Shown here piece by piece: positions 34,531 to 42,681 of a stretch of 64,000 nucleotides of DNA. A program made the position numbers and the translations under genes. Numbering within the stretch: the stretch's first letter is position 1; each line of letters starts with the position of its first letter. The DNA lies in contig NZ_RDQM01000009.1 of assembly GCF_003703475.1 (NCBI RefSeq), positions 95,669 to 159,668 of the forward strand, given 5' to 3'. The notes under the pieces were generated by a model that was not told the origin of the DNA, did not search any database, and was given only the letters and a program-made list of their open reading frames with translations. This DNA comes from Allofranklinella schreckenbergeri (GTDB lineage: Bacteria > Pseudomonadota > Gammaproteobacteria > Burkholderiales > Burkholderiaceae_C).

Positions 34531-36114
34531 ATGAGCGCGCCTTCCCCCTCTACCTACGACAGCCCTGCCGCCAATCCGTGGGAGCTATTTGGCCTGGATT
34601 TGCGCACCATCGGCCAGGATTGGCTGCACGCCATGCGGCAATGGCACCAGATGGCGCCGCTGCGCTGGTTTGAACTCAAACCCCTGGTGCAGGTGCTGCG
34701 CGCCGATCGCAGTCTGGCGTTTTGGCAAGATGGCCGCTGGCACCCCGGCGGCGGCGCTGCAACGGCGGCCGTGGCCGCGCGCGCCGTGCAATTGCCGGAA
34801 ACCTTGCTGCTGCGCCGCAGCTTGCAATTGCCGGATTTGCCCGATGCGCAGGTGCGCGATGCCGTCGCGCTGGATATTTTCAGCAGCAGCCCCTTCGCAC
34901 AGGACGATGTGGCCTGGGGTTATGTGCAAACCCGTACCGAAACGGGCTCGCAAACCATGGCCGCGTTTGCCTCCCGAACGCAAATTGCCGCCTATCTCAC
35001 CCAGGCGCTGAATGCCGCCCCCGCAAGCTGGCCTGCCGAGCACAGCGAAATTTGGGCCTTGCCTGCGCATGCAGGAGAGGCGGTTCAGCCCATCGTGCTG
35101 CAAGGCTATGGCGAGGGCCTGGCCGAGCAAGCGCGCCGCCGCCGCCGCATGAAAACCTGGACGGCGCTGGCCGTGGGTGCGGCGTTGCTGGGGGCTTTGG
35201 CCTTGACGCCGACGTTGCAACTGCGCCGCCAGGCCCTGCAAGCCGATGCGGCTTACAACCAACTGGTGGCGCAAACGAGCCGCCTGGCAGAGGAGCGCGC
35301 GGCGCTCACCATGGCGCTGGAGCGCGTCGCCCAGATCAAGCAGCGCCAGGCCCAGCGGGTGAATCTGGCGCAGGTGCTGCAATTTCTCTCCACGCTGTTG
35401 CCCGCCGATGTGTCGCTGCATGCGCTGGAGTTTGCACATGAAAAGGCCGATGGTGGTCAGATACCCGGTCAGGAGGCTGACGAGGGCAGCGCACCGATGC
35501 CAAAACCCATGCTCAAATTGCTGGGCGAGGCCGACAACGCTGCGGCCGTCATCCAATTGCTCAGCGCGCAGGAGGAATGGGTCGATGTGCGCACCACCCA
35601 GCCCGTGCAGCAAATTCCCCAGGCCAACAAAGAGCGCTTCACGGTGGAAATGACCATCGCGCCTGGCGCTTTCAATACGCGCTATTCGCTCGAGGCACTG
35701 CCTGAAGCAGAGCCTGCGCCAGAGCTGCAACCAGCGCCTGAGCCATCGCCGCCAGTGGCAGCTCCTGAGGCGGAGCCTGATGCAGCGCCCAGCGTGCCAC
35801 CGTCCCAGGCCGCACCATCGGCCCATCCGCAAGTGGTGCAGTCGCCACAGCCAACCGCCGCAGCAGCATCGTCCGCGGCGGATGCCCCCTCGCGCACGCC
35901 GTCCAATGCGGGCGTGACGCCCATGATGGCGCCGCAAATTGCCCCGAACGCGTTGCCGGTTTCGCCTGCCCTGGCAGGTCAGCCCGCTGTGCCCCAGACT
36001 ACGCCGGCTGAGGACTCTGACGCTGCGCAAGAGCCGCTAGCGCTGGAGCGCGACGAGGCGGACGGCATGGGCGGCGATGCAGGACAACCCGATGCACCGG
36101 AAGGCAGGCCATGA
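34531..36114 (+). CDS. gspL: Type II secretion protein GspL with long Pro/Ala-rich tail
   Basis: A bitopic inner-membrane protein that links GspE to the platform. The 527-aa protein has a cytoplasmic actin-like domain (1-205), a membrane helix near 210-230 (TALAVGAALLGALALTPTL) and a periplasmic ferredoxin-like domain to about residue 390. A final tail of about 135 residues is dominated by Pro, Ala, Glu and Gln. Typical GspL is near 400 aa and lacks this tail. The start ATG at 34531 is 6 bp after gspK. Its stop overlaps the gspM start. Confidence 0.88.
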   Translation: MSAPSPSTYDSPAANPWELFGLDLRTIGQDWLHAMRQWHQMAPLRWFELKPLVQVLRADRSLAFWQDGRWHPGGGAATAAVAARAVQLPETLLLRRSLQLPDLPDAQVRDAVALDIFSSSPFAQDDVAWGYVQTRTETGSQTMAAFASRTQIAAYLTQALNAAPASWPAEHSEIWALPAHAGEAVQPIVLQGYGEGLAEQARRRRRMKTWTALAVGAALLGALALTPTLQLRRQALQADAAYNQLVAQTSRLAEERAALTMALERVAQIKQRQAQRVNLAQVLQFLSTLLPADVSLHALEFAHEKADGGQIPGQEADEGSAPMPKPMLKLLGEADNAAAVIQLLSAQEEWVDVRTTQPVQQIPQANKERFTVEMTIAPGAFNTRYSLEALPEAEPAPELQPAPEPSPPVAAPEAEPDAAPSVPPSQAAPSAHPQVVQSPQPTAAAASSAADAPSRTPSNAGVTPMMAPQIAPNALPVSPALAGQPAVPQTTPAEDSDAAQEPLALERDEADGMGGDAGQPDAPEGRP

Positions 36115-36689
36115 CGTCCACTCCCCATCCAACCGCCGTGCGCAGACGCCTCTCCAAAGACCGCGTCTTGCAACTGCTCACCGTGGCGCTGGCGCTGGCC
36201 GTGTTGGCCGCAGGCAGTGTGTATGTGGTGCGCAAGCACTTGTGGGCGCAAGCCAAGATCGAAGAAATCACGCCGCGCTATGAGCGCTTGCTGGGCGTGC
36301 TGGAATCGGAGGCGGCCATGCGCCAGGCCAGCCAGCGCAGTGCGCAATTGCTGCAGGCCTATGCCTATCCAGCCAGCCAGGAGGCGGGCCAGATTGGCAC
36401 CGATGTGCAGCAAAAGCTGCGTACGGTTTTCAACAGCGCTCAAATGGTGATCCAAAGCAGCCAAGTGTTGCCTGAGGAGGAGGATGGCGCTTTGCTGGCC
36501 GTGCCGGTGGAAGTGCGCCTGGAAGGCACGCTGGAGGGGCTGCGCCAAGCCTTGGCTGCCCTGGCCGACCAGCGCCCGCTGGTGCAGGTGCACAGCTTCT
36601 CCATCCAGCGCGGTCACAAGAGCAACCAATACGACCCGGTGCGCCTGCGCATCCTGGCGCGCTTTTTTGTGTGGAGGCAAAAGCCATGA
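36111..36689 (+). CDS. gspM: Type II secretion protein GspM
   Basis: An inner-membrane partner of GspL. The 192-aa protein has a short cytoplasmic N-terminus, one membrane helix (LQLLTVALALAVLAAGSVYV), a coiled-coil-like stretch and a small periplasmic domain ending in KSNQYDPVRLRILARFFVW. The position after gspL and the 4-bp overlap (ATGA) with it support the call more than primary sequence does. Confidence 0.8.
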   Translation: MTSTPHPTAVRRRLSKDRVLQLLTVALALAVLAAGSVYVVRKHLWAQAKIEEITPRYERLLGVLESEAAMRQASQRSAQLLQAYAYPASQEAGQIGTDVQQKLRTVFNSAQMVIQSSQVLPEEEDGALLAVPVEVRLEGTLEGLRQALAALADQRPLVQVHSFSIQRGHKSNQYDPVRLRILARFFVWRQKP

Positions 36690-37246
36690 AGCAGCGCTCC
36701 GCCCTGGCCGGGTTGTGGATGGTCAACGCCGCCCTGGCGCTGGCTTTGTTGGCCTGGTGGCTGTGGCTGCGCGCGGCCCAATGGCAGCCGCCAGCGCCTA
36801 TCGCGCCCGATTACGCCAGCGCTTTGCAAGATGCGGCCTTGCCGGGCCATTTGAACGCCAGCGACTACACCGAGGTGGTCAAGGCGCCTCTGTTCGAGAC
36901 TTCGCGCCAGTGGCCCGATGCGCCGCCGCCGCCCGCGCCGCCTGAAGCGCCCAAAACGCCGCAACCTGCGCCGAAAGACGTGCTGGACGAGGCCCGCGTG
37001 CTGGGCGTTTACGACCAAGGCAGCGAAGGCGCGGTGATTCTGGAAATCGAGGGCAAGGCCCGTCGCCTGCGTTTAGGCGAGAGTGTGGAGGGCTGGACGT
37101 TGCGCGCCATCGACGGCTTATCGGTGCGCTTGACGCACCCGCAGCAGCCTGACCGCATCCTGGACCTCAAGCGCCGCCACGACAACCCGCCAGTGGTCCC
37201 GGCCAACGAGGCGCAGCAGCGCCGCCGTCCGCCTCAACCGCGTTGA
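36686..37246 (+). CDS. GspC/GspN-like type II secretion protein without PDZ domain
   Basis: The 186-aa protein has one N-terminal membrane helix (LWMVNAALALALLAWWLWL), a Pro-rich linker and a GspC homology-region-like domain (ARVLGVYDQGSEGAVILEIE, then RRLRLGESVEGWTLRAIDGL). This region normally contacts the N domains of GspD, which fits its place just upstream of gspD. The C-terminal PDZ or coiled-coil domain of classical GspC is absent. It starts at ATG 36686, overlapping the gspM stop. GspC-like is preferred over GspN from the homology-region pattern. Confidence 0.7.
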   Translation: MKQRSALAGLWMVNAALALALLAWWLWLRAAQWQPPAPIAPDYASALQDAALPGHLNASDYTEVVKAPLFETSRQWPDAPPPPAPPEAPKTPQPAPKDVLDEARVLGVYDQGSEGAVILEIEGKARRLRLGESVEGWTLRAIDGLSVRLTHPQQPDRILDLKRRHDNPPVVPANEAQQRRRPPQPR

Positions 37247-37314
37247 GGGGCGAAGGCGCTGCTTGCCCGCCGCCCGCACTGGCTTTACGTACAACCCGAT
37301 ACATTCAACCGATC

Positions 37315-39807
37315 ATGCTTGACCGACCAATGCCTTTTGCTCCGCCCCGTTTGCTTCGCCTGACTGTGGCGGCTGGCCTGGCCGCCAGCCTGGCCGCATG
37401 CCAAAGTGTGGGCCGCCAGCCCGGCGAGCAGGATCAGGCTGTTGCCGTGGCTGCCGCTAATTCTGAGGAGGTGCAGGCCTGGCAAGGCACGTCCATGCCT
37501 GTGGCCAGCGGCCAGCCGCTGCCCAACCCCCGCGTGGATGAGCGCCAGGGCGCGCAGCAGGAAGAAGCCCCACCAGCGCCGCAAGTGCGCATTTACAAAG
37601 GCGATGACACCACCTTTGCCCCGCCCAAGCGGGGTGTGGCGCTCAAGGGCGAAGCGGGCGAATTCAACTTCGAGGAAGCGCCCATCACCGAAGTGATCCA
37701 CGTGATGATGGGGGAAATCCTCAAAGCCGATTACGTGCTGCACCAGCCCATTGGCGGCACGCTGACGCTGGCGACGCGCAAAGCCGTTTCCAAGGACACG
37801 GCCCTTTCCCTGCTGGAAACGGCCTTGCTGGCCAACGGGCTACTGATCGCCCAGGATAGCCGGGGCTTCTACCACATCGGTCGGCCCGAATCCTTGCGTG
37901 GCATCGTGCCCGCGCCGCGCCTGGCGGGCACGGGCTATGGCCCGCTGCCGCCGGGCTACGGCATCATCTTGCTGCCGCTGGATTACATCGGCGCGGCGGA
38001 GATGGCCGAAATCCTCAAGCCCGTCATGGGCGAAAGCTCCCTGCTGCGCGTGGACACCATCCGCAACCTGCTGGTGCTGGCGGGCACCCGCCCGCAGGCC
38101 GAAGGGTGGATGGAGCTGGTGCGCACCTTCGATGTGGATTTGCTCAAAGGCATGTCGGTGGGCATCTTCCCGCTCAAATACGCCAGCGTGGCCGATGTGC
38201 AGGCCGCGCTGCAACTGGTGGCGGGCGGCGCGCCCGGCGGCGCTTCGACTGCGCAGCCCACCCAGCCCCCTGCCCAGCAGCGTGCGGCCCAGCAACGCCA
38301 GCAGCAGGCCCAGGCGCGCCAACAAGGGCAACAGGCACAGCCGCCCGCTGCCGCGCAAGTGTTGCCCGTGCTGGGCTCGCTGCGCATCGTGCCGCTGGAG
38401 CGCCTCAACAGCATCATGGTCATCACCCCGCGCGCGCAGTATCTGGAGCAAGCCAAGCTGTGGATCGAGCGGCTGGACCAGCCCAACGACAGCACCGAGC
38501 CGCAGCTTTTCGTCTATGCCGTGCAAAACGGCTCGGCCGCGCACCTGGCGCAAGTGCTTGGCGGCATTTTTGGCGGCCAGGGCGCAGGCGGCATCAGCAG
38601 CTCGGGCGTGGCCCCCAGCTTTGCCAGCGCCAGCGGTCAAACCTCCGGCTTCGGCCAGGCCAGCAGCAACCGTTTTGGCGCGGGCGCGGGGGCGGGCTTT
38701 GGCGGTGGTTTGAGCGCTGGAGGGGGCGCCCAGCAAGCGGTCAACACCGCCCCGGTGGCGATGGATTTGGGCGATGCGCGGGTGATTGCAGATCCGCTCA
38801 ACAACGCCATCCTCGTCTGGGGCACGCGCCAGGATTACGAAAAAATCGCCGCCACCCTCAAGCGCCTGGACAAGCAGCCCGTGCAAGTCATGCTGGAAGC
38901 CAGCATTGTGGAAGTCACCCTGACCAAAGACCTGGAATACGGCTTGCGCTGGGCCTTCAATGGCGATCTGGGCGGCAGCCGCTATACCGATGCAGGCGGC
39001 TCGCCCTCGCTGCGCGGCATCAAGCCGGAAGACGCTGCGGCCGGTGCCTTGTCCAGCTCGCTGGGCGCGTTCACCTACGCCATCACGCGCGGCAACCGCG
39101 TCAACGCCTTGCTGCAAATGCTGGCCTCGCGATCGCTGGCCAAAATGCTCTCCAGCCCCTCGCTGCTGGTGCTGGACAACCACACCGCCTCCATCACCGT
39201 GGGCGATCAAATCCCCGTGGCCGTCAATGCCACCAGCAACCTCACCTCCGATAACGTCGTCACCTCCTACCAGTACCGCGACACGGGGCTGATCTTGCAA
39301 ATCACCCCATCGGTCAATGCGGGCGATCTGGTCACGCTCACCGTGGAGCAAACCCTCTCGGGCATTGGCAACGAGAAATACGCGGGCAGCAACCCCAGCT
39401 TTGTGCAGCGGCAGATTTCCAGCAAAGTCGCCGTCAAGTCCGGCGAGCCGATCGTGCTGGGCGGCCTCATCAAGGAAAACAGCAGCCAGAGCAACAGCGG
39501 CATTCCCGGCCTGATCGACGTGCCCGTGGTCAAGCACGCCTTTGGCGGCACCACCCAAAAGAATGAGCGCACGGAGCTGCTGGTCATCATCACCCCCACC
39601 GTGGTGCGCTCGGGCGACGATTTGCGCCAGGCGGGCGACGAGCTGCGCGACCGTATGCAGGAGTTGCTGCGCACACGCGTGCAGGAAATCAAGCGCGGCG
39701 GCCCCGTGCTGCCTGGCGAGGAGGATTTGGTGGATCTGGTCAAGCCCCTGAACCGCTCAAGCTCTGGCGCTGCTGGCGCCGACGCTGCGGCCCACAACTA
39801 CCAATGA
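37315..39807 (+). CDS. gspD: Type II secretion outer-membrane secretin GspD
   Basis: Forms the outer-membrane pore of the type II system. The ATG at 37315 is used; the in-frame ATG at 37330 is an alternative. About 830 aa. The signal peptide ends in a lipobox-like LAACQS, which suggests a lipidated secretin. N0 and N1-N3 domains follow, interrupted by a Gln/Ala-rich insert (about 325-350) and a Gly/Ser/Ala-rich insert in N3 (about 425-470). The secretin core has VQVMLEASIVEVTLTKDLEY and VPVVKHAFGGTTQKNERTEL. It is the last gene of the operon. Confidence 0.94.
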   Translation: MLDRPMPFAPPRLLRLTVAAGLAASLAACQSVGRQPGEQDQAVAVAAANSEEVQAWQGTSMPVASGQPLPNPRVDERQGAQQEEAPPAPQVRIYKGDDTTFAPPKRGVALKGEAGEFNFEEAPITEVIHVMMGEILKADYVLHQPIGGTLTLATRKAVSKDTALSLLETALLANGLLIAQDSRGFYHIGRPESLRGIVPAPRLAGTGYGPLPPGYGIILLPLDYIGAAEMAEILKPVMGESSLLRVDTIRNLLVLAGTRPQAEGWMELVRTFDVDLLKGMSVGIFPLKYASVADVQAALQLVAGGAPGGASTAQPTQPPAQQRAAQQRQQQAQARQQGQQAQPPAAAQVLPVLGSLRIVPLERLNSIMVITPRAQYLEQAKLWIERLDQPNDSTEPQLFVYAVQNGSAAHLAQVLGGIFGGQGAGGISSSGVAPSFASASGQTSGFGQASSNRFGAGAGAGFGGGLSAGGGAQQAVNTAPVAMDLGDARVIADPLNNAILVWGTRQDYEKIAATLKRLDKQPVQVMLEASIVEVTLTKDLEYGLRWAFNGDLGGSRYTDAGGSPSLRGIKPEDAAAGALSSSLGAFTYAITRGNRVNALLQMLASRSLAKMLSSPSLLVLDNHTASITVGDQIPVAVNATSNLTSDNVVTSYQYRDTGLILQITPSVNAGDLVTLTVEQTLSGIGNEKYAGSNPSFVQRQISSKVAVKSGEPIVLGGLIKENSSQSNSGIPGLIDVPVVKHAFGGTTQKNERTELLVIITPTVVRSGDDLRQAGDELRDRMQELLRTRVQEIKRGGPVLPGEEDLVDLVKPLNRSSSGAAGADAAAHNYQ

Positions 39808-39866
39808 CGCTCTTGGAGCCTGCTTAGCCCCTGTTAACCCCCTCTGTTTTGAAGAAAGCCAACGCC

Positions 39867-40319
39867 ATGAAAACCCGATTGACCCGCCTGAGCGCCACCG
39901 CCCGCATGTATGGCCTGGGCCTGTGCGCCGCTGCGGCCCTGGCCGCTTGCTCCACCCAGACGGCTACCGACAACCGTCCGCCCGAAGAAATCGTCAAGCA
40001 GCGCGCCGCCGAGCGCTGGGACGCCCTGCTGGCGGCCGACTACACCAAAGCCTATGGCTACCTGGCCCCCACCGTGCGCACGGTCAAATCGCTTGAGGGC
40101 TACAAACTGGGCCTGCGCGTGGTCGATGGCAAGGATTCGCCCTGGAAGAAGTACGAAATCAGGCAAGTGAGCTGCCAGGAGCAGGCGCAATCTTGCAAAG
40201 CCACCGTCGCTATCGAGGCCATCCTCAGCGTGCCCAAGTTCGCTGGCATGACGGCCACTGCGGAAGCCGAGGAGGAGTGGATCCTGCAAGACGGCCAGTG
40301 GTACTACTACATGCGCTGA
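39867..40319 (+). CDS. Small lipoprotein of unknown function
   Basis: The 150-aa protein starts at ATG 39867 with GAAGAAAG 9 bp upstream. A TTG at 39849 is less likely. A signal peptide with lipobox (LAACST) predicts a lipidated cysteine at residue 24. The mature part contains NRPPEEIVKQRAAERWDALL and a domain resembling small SnoaL- or NTF2-like folds (WDALLAADYTKAYGYLAPT ... EEEWILQDGQWYYYMR). Two cysteines in QVSCQEQAQSCKA could form a disulfide. It lies 60 bp after gspD and could be co-transcribed. Function not recognised. Confidence 0.75.
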   Translation: MKTRLTRLSATARMYGLGLCAAAALAACSTQTATDNRPPEEIVKQRAAERWDALLAADYTKAYGYLAPTVRTVKSLEGYKLGLRVVDGKDSPWKKYEIRQVSCQEQAQSCKATVAIEAILSVPKFAGMTATAEAEEEWILQDGQWYYYMR

Positions 40320-40395
40320 CCGGGCCCCAGGCGCTTGCGCCAGCCCACGGCTGACGGCTGGACATCTGGCCGGATACCGCCGGAAATCCAAAGCC

Positions 40396-40439
40396 AAAAA
40401 CAAGGGCAGCCCTGTCGCATCAGGGTTGCCTTTGTTTTT
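40396..40439 (+). terminator. Intrinsic terminator after the lipoprotein gene
   Basis: A 19-bp stem (AAAAACAAGGGCAGCCCTG with CAGGGTTGCCTTTGTTTTT, two G-U pairs), a 6-nt loop and a terminal T run. It is directly followed by repeat copy 10. Confidence 0.92.
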
Positions 40440-40510
40440 ATCAATCAAAAGGAAATAAAACATGCCTGTTTCGGCATGTTTTTATTGAAGTGAATTTTCT
40501 TTTGATTGGA
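40438..40510 (+). repeat. Dispersed intergenic palindromic repeat, copy 10
   Basis: Arms ATCAATCAAAAGGAAATAAA and ATTTTCTTTTGATTGGA, core CATGCCTGTTTCGGCATG with a perfect 6-bp inner stem. It sits at the convergent lipoprotein/ribE junction and is the best-formed copy. Confidence 0.92.
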
Positions 40511-40511
40511 G

Positions 40512-41159
40512 TCATGGGGTTTGGCCTGGCGCGGCGGGCCTGGCCTGGCACTCCAGCATGCGGGCCACGTAGCGGGCCATCAAATCCACCTCCAGATTCA
40601 CGCGGCTGCCCGTTTGCAGGTATTGCAAGGTGGTGTGCGCCAGCGTGTGGGCGATAAGGTTGATGCTGAACTCGCAGCCTTGCGGCACATCGCGCACGGC
40701 GTTGACCGTCAGGCTCACGCCTTGCACCGTGATCGAGCCTTTGTAGGCCAGAAACGGCGCCAGCGCCTGGGGCGCGAGGATGCGCAGCTCGTGGCTTTCG
40801 CCTACGGGGGCGAAGTGGCTGACCTGGCCGATACCGTCCACATGGCCGGAGACGATGTGCCCGCCCAGCCGGTCGGCCGCGCGCAGGGCTTTTTCCAGGT
40901 TGACGGGGCCGGGCTGGTCCAGCCCGGCGGTCAGGCGCAGCGATTCGGCGGAGATTTCGATGCTGAACTGCGCGGCGGCAGCGTCGAAGGCGGTGACGGT
41001 CATGCACGCGCCATTGAGCGCAATGCTGTCGCCCAAGGCCACGTCGTCCAGATAGCCTGCGGGGGTGGTGATGTCCAGCCGCTTGCCGTGCGCGGCGCTG
41101 TCGCCCAGCGCGTGCACGGCGCGGATGTGGCCGATGGCGGTGATGATGCCGGTGAACAT
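40512..41159 (-). CDS. ribE: Riboflavin synthase (alpha subunit)
   Basis: Converts two 6,7-dimethyl-8-ribityllumazine molecules to riboflavin and a pyrimidine. The 215-aa protein has two homologous lumazine-binding barrels, starting at MFTGIITAIGHIRAV and at HIVSGHVDGIGQVSHF. The active-site segments GACMTVT and GVSLTVN are present. It is monocistronic and bounded on both sides by repeat copies 10 and 11. No FMN riboswitch was seen in the 69 bp of leader before copy 11. Confidence 0.96.
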   Translation of the reverse strand: MFTGIITAIGHIRAVHALGDSAAHGKRLDITTPAGYLDDVALGDSIALNGACMTVTAFDAAAAQFSIEISAESLRLTAGLDQPGPVNLEKALRAADRLGGHIVSGHVDGIGQVSHFAPVGESHELRILAPQALAPFLAYKGSITVQGVSLTVNAVRDVPQGCEFSINLIAHTLAHTTLQYLQTGSRVNLEVDLMARYVARMLECQARPAAPGQTP

Positions 41160-41227
41160 GAGGTGGTTCTCCTGTGGGGGCTAGGGGGTGTTGGAAGCGA
41201 ATGGCCAGGGGTGTTGTGCAATTTTGA

Positions 41228-41304
41228 TTGCCAATCAAAAGGAAACAAAAAAGCCTTGTTTAGGCAACATGGGTATAGAGTGAATAACCCTTTGATTGGT
41301 AATG
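41228..41304 (+). repeat. Dispersed intergenic palindromic repeat, copy 11
   Basis: Arms TGCCAATCAAAAGGAAACAA and ATAACCCTTTGATTGGTAA, core CCTTGTTTAGGCAACATGG. It lies between ribE and the dctP-like gene, ending 12 bp from the dctP stop. Confidence 0.9.
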
Positions 41305-41316
41305 TTGTGCATTGGC

Positions 41317-42306
41317 CTAAGCCAGCGCGCGAATGGCTTTCAGCAGCTCCTGGCTGCCGGTGGCCTCTATCACCCCGGCCCAGACGCTGCGCGCGCCGCT
41401 TTCCCAGGCGGGGCGATCCTGCGGTTGCAGGCGCTGGCCGCCCGCGGCGGCGGCTTGCTGCATGGAGGCGGTTTCGTCCTCCACGATCAAGGCGTTGAAG
41501 TAGGCGGCCGCCTCTTGCGCGGCTTGCGTGAAAAGGGCTTGCTGCTCGGCGCTCAGGCGCTGCCAGAAGGCGCGGGAGAAATACACCACCCCGCTGGCCC
41601 AGATGTGGGCGGTTTCGGTCAGGCAGGGCACGACTTCGTAGAGCCGAAAGCCCGCGTAGGCGGACTTGGTCAAATCCATCGCATCGGCCACGCCATTGGC
41701 CAGGGCGTTGTAGGTCTCGGGGATGGGAATGGCCACGGGCGTAGCGCCATAGGCCGCCCACAGCCGCGTGTGCAGCGGGCTTTGGATGGAGCGCATCTTC
41801 AGCCCCTGGAGCTGCCTCGGGTGCGTGATGGGGGTTTTGCTCAGCACATGGCGCGCGCCGTAGTTGATGAAGGCCAGCACCTGAAATTGCTGCTGAGCAA
41901 ACAGCGCCTGGAGCTGCTGGCCGGGCGCGCCTGCGCAGGCGCGCTGCACATGCGCCGCGTCGCGAAACAGAAACGGCAAATCCAGCACCTGGCTTTGCGG
42001 CACCCAGCCCGCCAGCGCCGAGACGGTGGAGAGGCTGGCCTGGATCGCCCCCAGCCGTATGCCTTCGGCCACGGCTTTTTCGCCGCCCAGCGCGGCGTTT
42101 TTCACGATGTTGAAGCGAAACGCGCCGGGCAGACGGGCTTCGATCAGCTCGGCAAACTTCACCCAGATGCGGGTTTCGGGCTTGTCATCGCCCATCAGCG
42201 AGGCCACGGTGACGGTGATAGGTTTGGCAGCGCGCACGGGTTGCGCCAGCGCCAGCACAGCGCTGGCGCCAGCGCCGCTGAGCAGGCGGCGGCGGGAAAT
42301 GGGCAT
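41317..42306 (-). CDS. TRAP transporter solute-binding protein, DctP family
   Basis: A periplasmic binding protein of a TRAP carrier. The 329-aa length is typical. The N-terminus MPISRRRLLSGAGASAV looks like a twin-arginine signal ending near VRAA. The fold-typical segments WVKFAELIEARLPG, GAIQASLSTVSALAG and GLKMRSIQSPLHTRLWAAYG with the conserved arginine (R in KMRS) are present. The ligand is unknown. No DctQ or DctM permease genes are adjacent; only a small membrane protein lies upstream. Confidence 0.9.
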   Translation of the reverse strand: MPISRRRLLSGAGASAVLALAQPVRAAKPITVTVASLMGDDKPETRIWVKFAELIEARLPGAFRFNIVKNAALGGEKAVAEGIRLGAIQASLSTVSALAGWVPQSQVLDLPFLFRDAAHVQRACAGAPGQQLQALFAQQQFQVLAFINYGARHVLSKTPITHPRQLQGLKMRSIQSPLHTRLWAAYGATPVAIPIPETYNALANGVADAMDLTKSAYAGFRLYEVVPCLTETAHIWASGVVYFSRAFWQRLSAEQQALFTQAAQEAAAYFNALIVEDETASMQQAAAAGGQRLQPQDRPAWESGARSVWAGVIEATGSQELLKAIRALA

Positions 42307-42316
42307 GGTGCAGTTC

Positions 42317-42598
42317 CTATAACTTGAAAGGGATGGTGGTGATGCCCACGCCGATCAGGGCGGAGAGCATCGTCAGATAGCTGTGCAGCAGGGCGTGCGT
42401 GAGGCAGTTTTGTCTTGGCTCGCGGGCGAAAAGCGCAGCCAGCCAAAGCGCCAGGGATGCCAGCGCCGCTGCGCAAGCCAGGCCGAAGAACAGGCAAAAC
42501 GCCAGGCTGCGCTCCCGATCAACGTAAAAAACAGCGTTGATGTAGAGCGCCACGGCAAACAGGATCAGGCTATTGAGTGCCAGCAAATGCTTTGGCAT
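42317..42598 (-). CDS. Small membrane protein of unknown function
   Basis: The 93-aa protein has three likely membrane helices (LALNSLILFAVALYINAVFY; LFFGLACAAALASLALWLAA; LLHSYLTMLSALIGVGITTI). It ends 10 bp before the dctP-like gene and is probably co-transcribed with it. It is shorter than DctQ and no DctQ motif was recognised. Function unknown. Confidence 0.65.
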   Translation of the reverse strand: MPKHLLALNSLILFAVALYINAVFYVDRERSLAFCLFFGLACAAALASLALWLAALFAREPRQNCLTHALLHSYLTMLSALIGVGITTIPFKL

Positions 42599-42620
42599 GG
42601 AGCGCCTTGCGGGTCACGTG

Positions 42621-42681
42621 CTAGGGCGTGTGACGCACTTTGCGCTCTCGCGGGGGGCGGAAAGTACATCACACGCTCTAG
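42621..42681. repeat. 61-bp inverted repeat overlapping the tamB stop codon
   Basis: Two 25-bp arms (CTAGGGCGTGTGACGCAC... at 42621-42645; ...ATCACACGCTCTAG at 42657-42681) match at 21 positions, with an 11-bp spacer. Both ends are CTAG, and the right one contains the tamB TAG stop. It is distinct from the AT-rich repeat family and could be a hairpin terminator without a T run or a small MITE-like insertion. Confidence 0.7.

Noticed and set aside
42317..42598. The small membrane protein as the TRAP small permease DctQ
   Set aside because: It has only three hydrophobic segments in 93 residues and no DctQ pattern; DctQ is about 160 residues with four helices.
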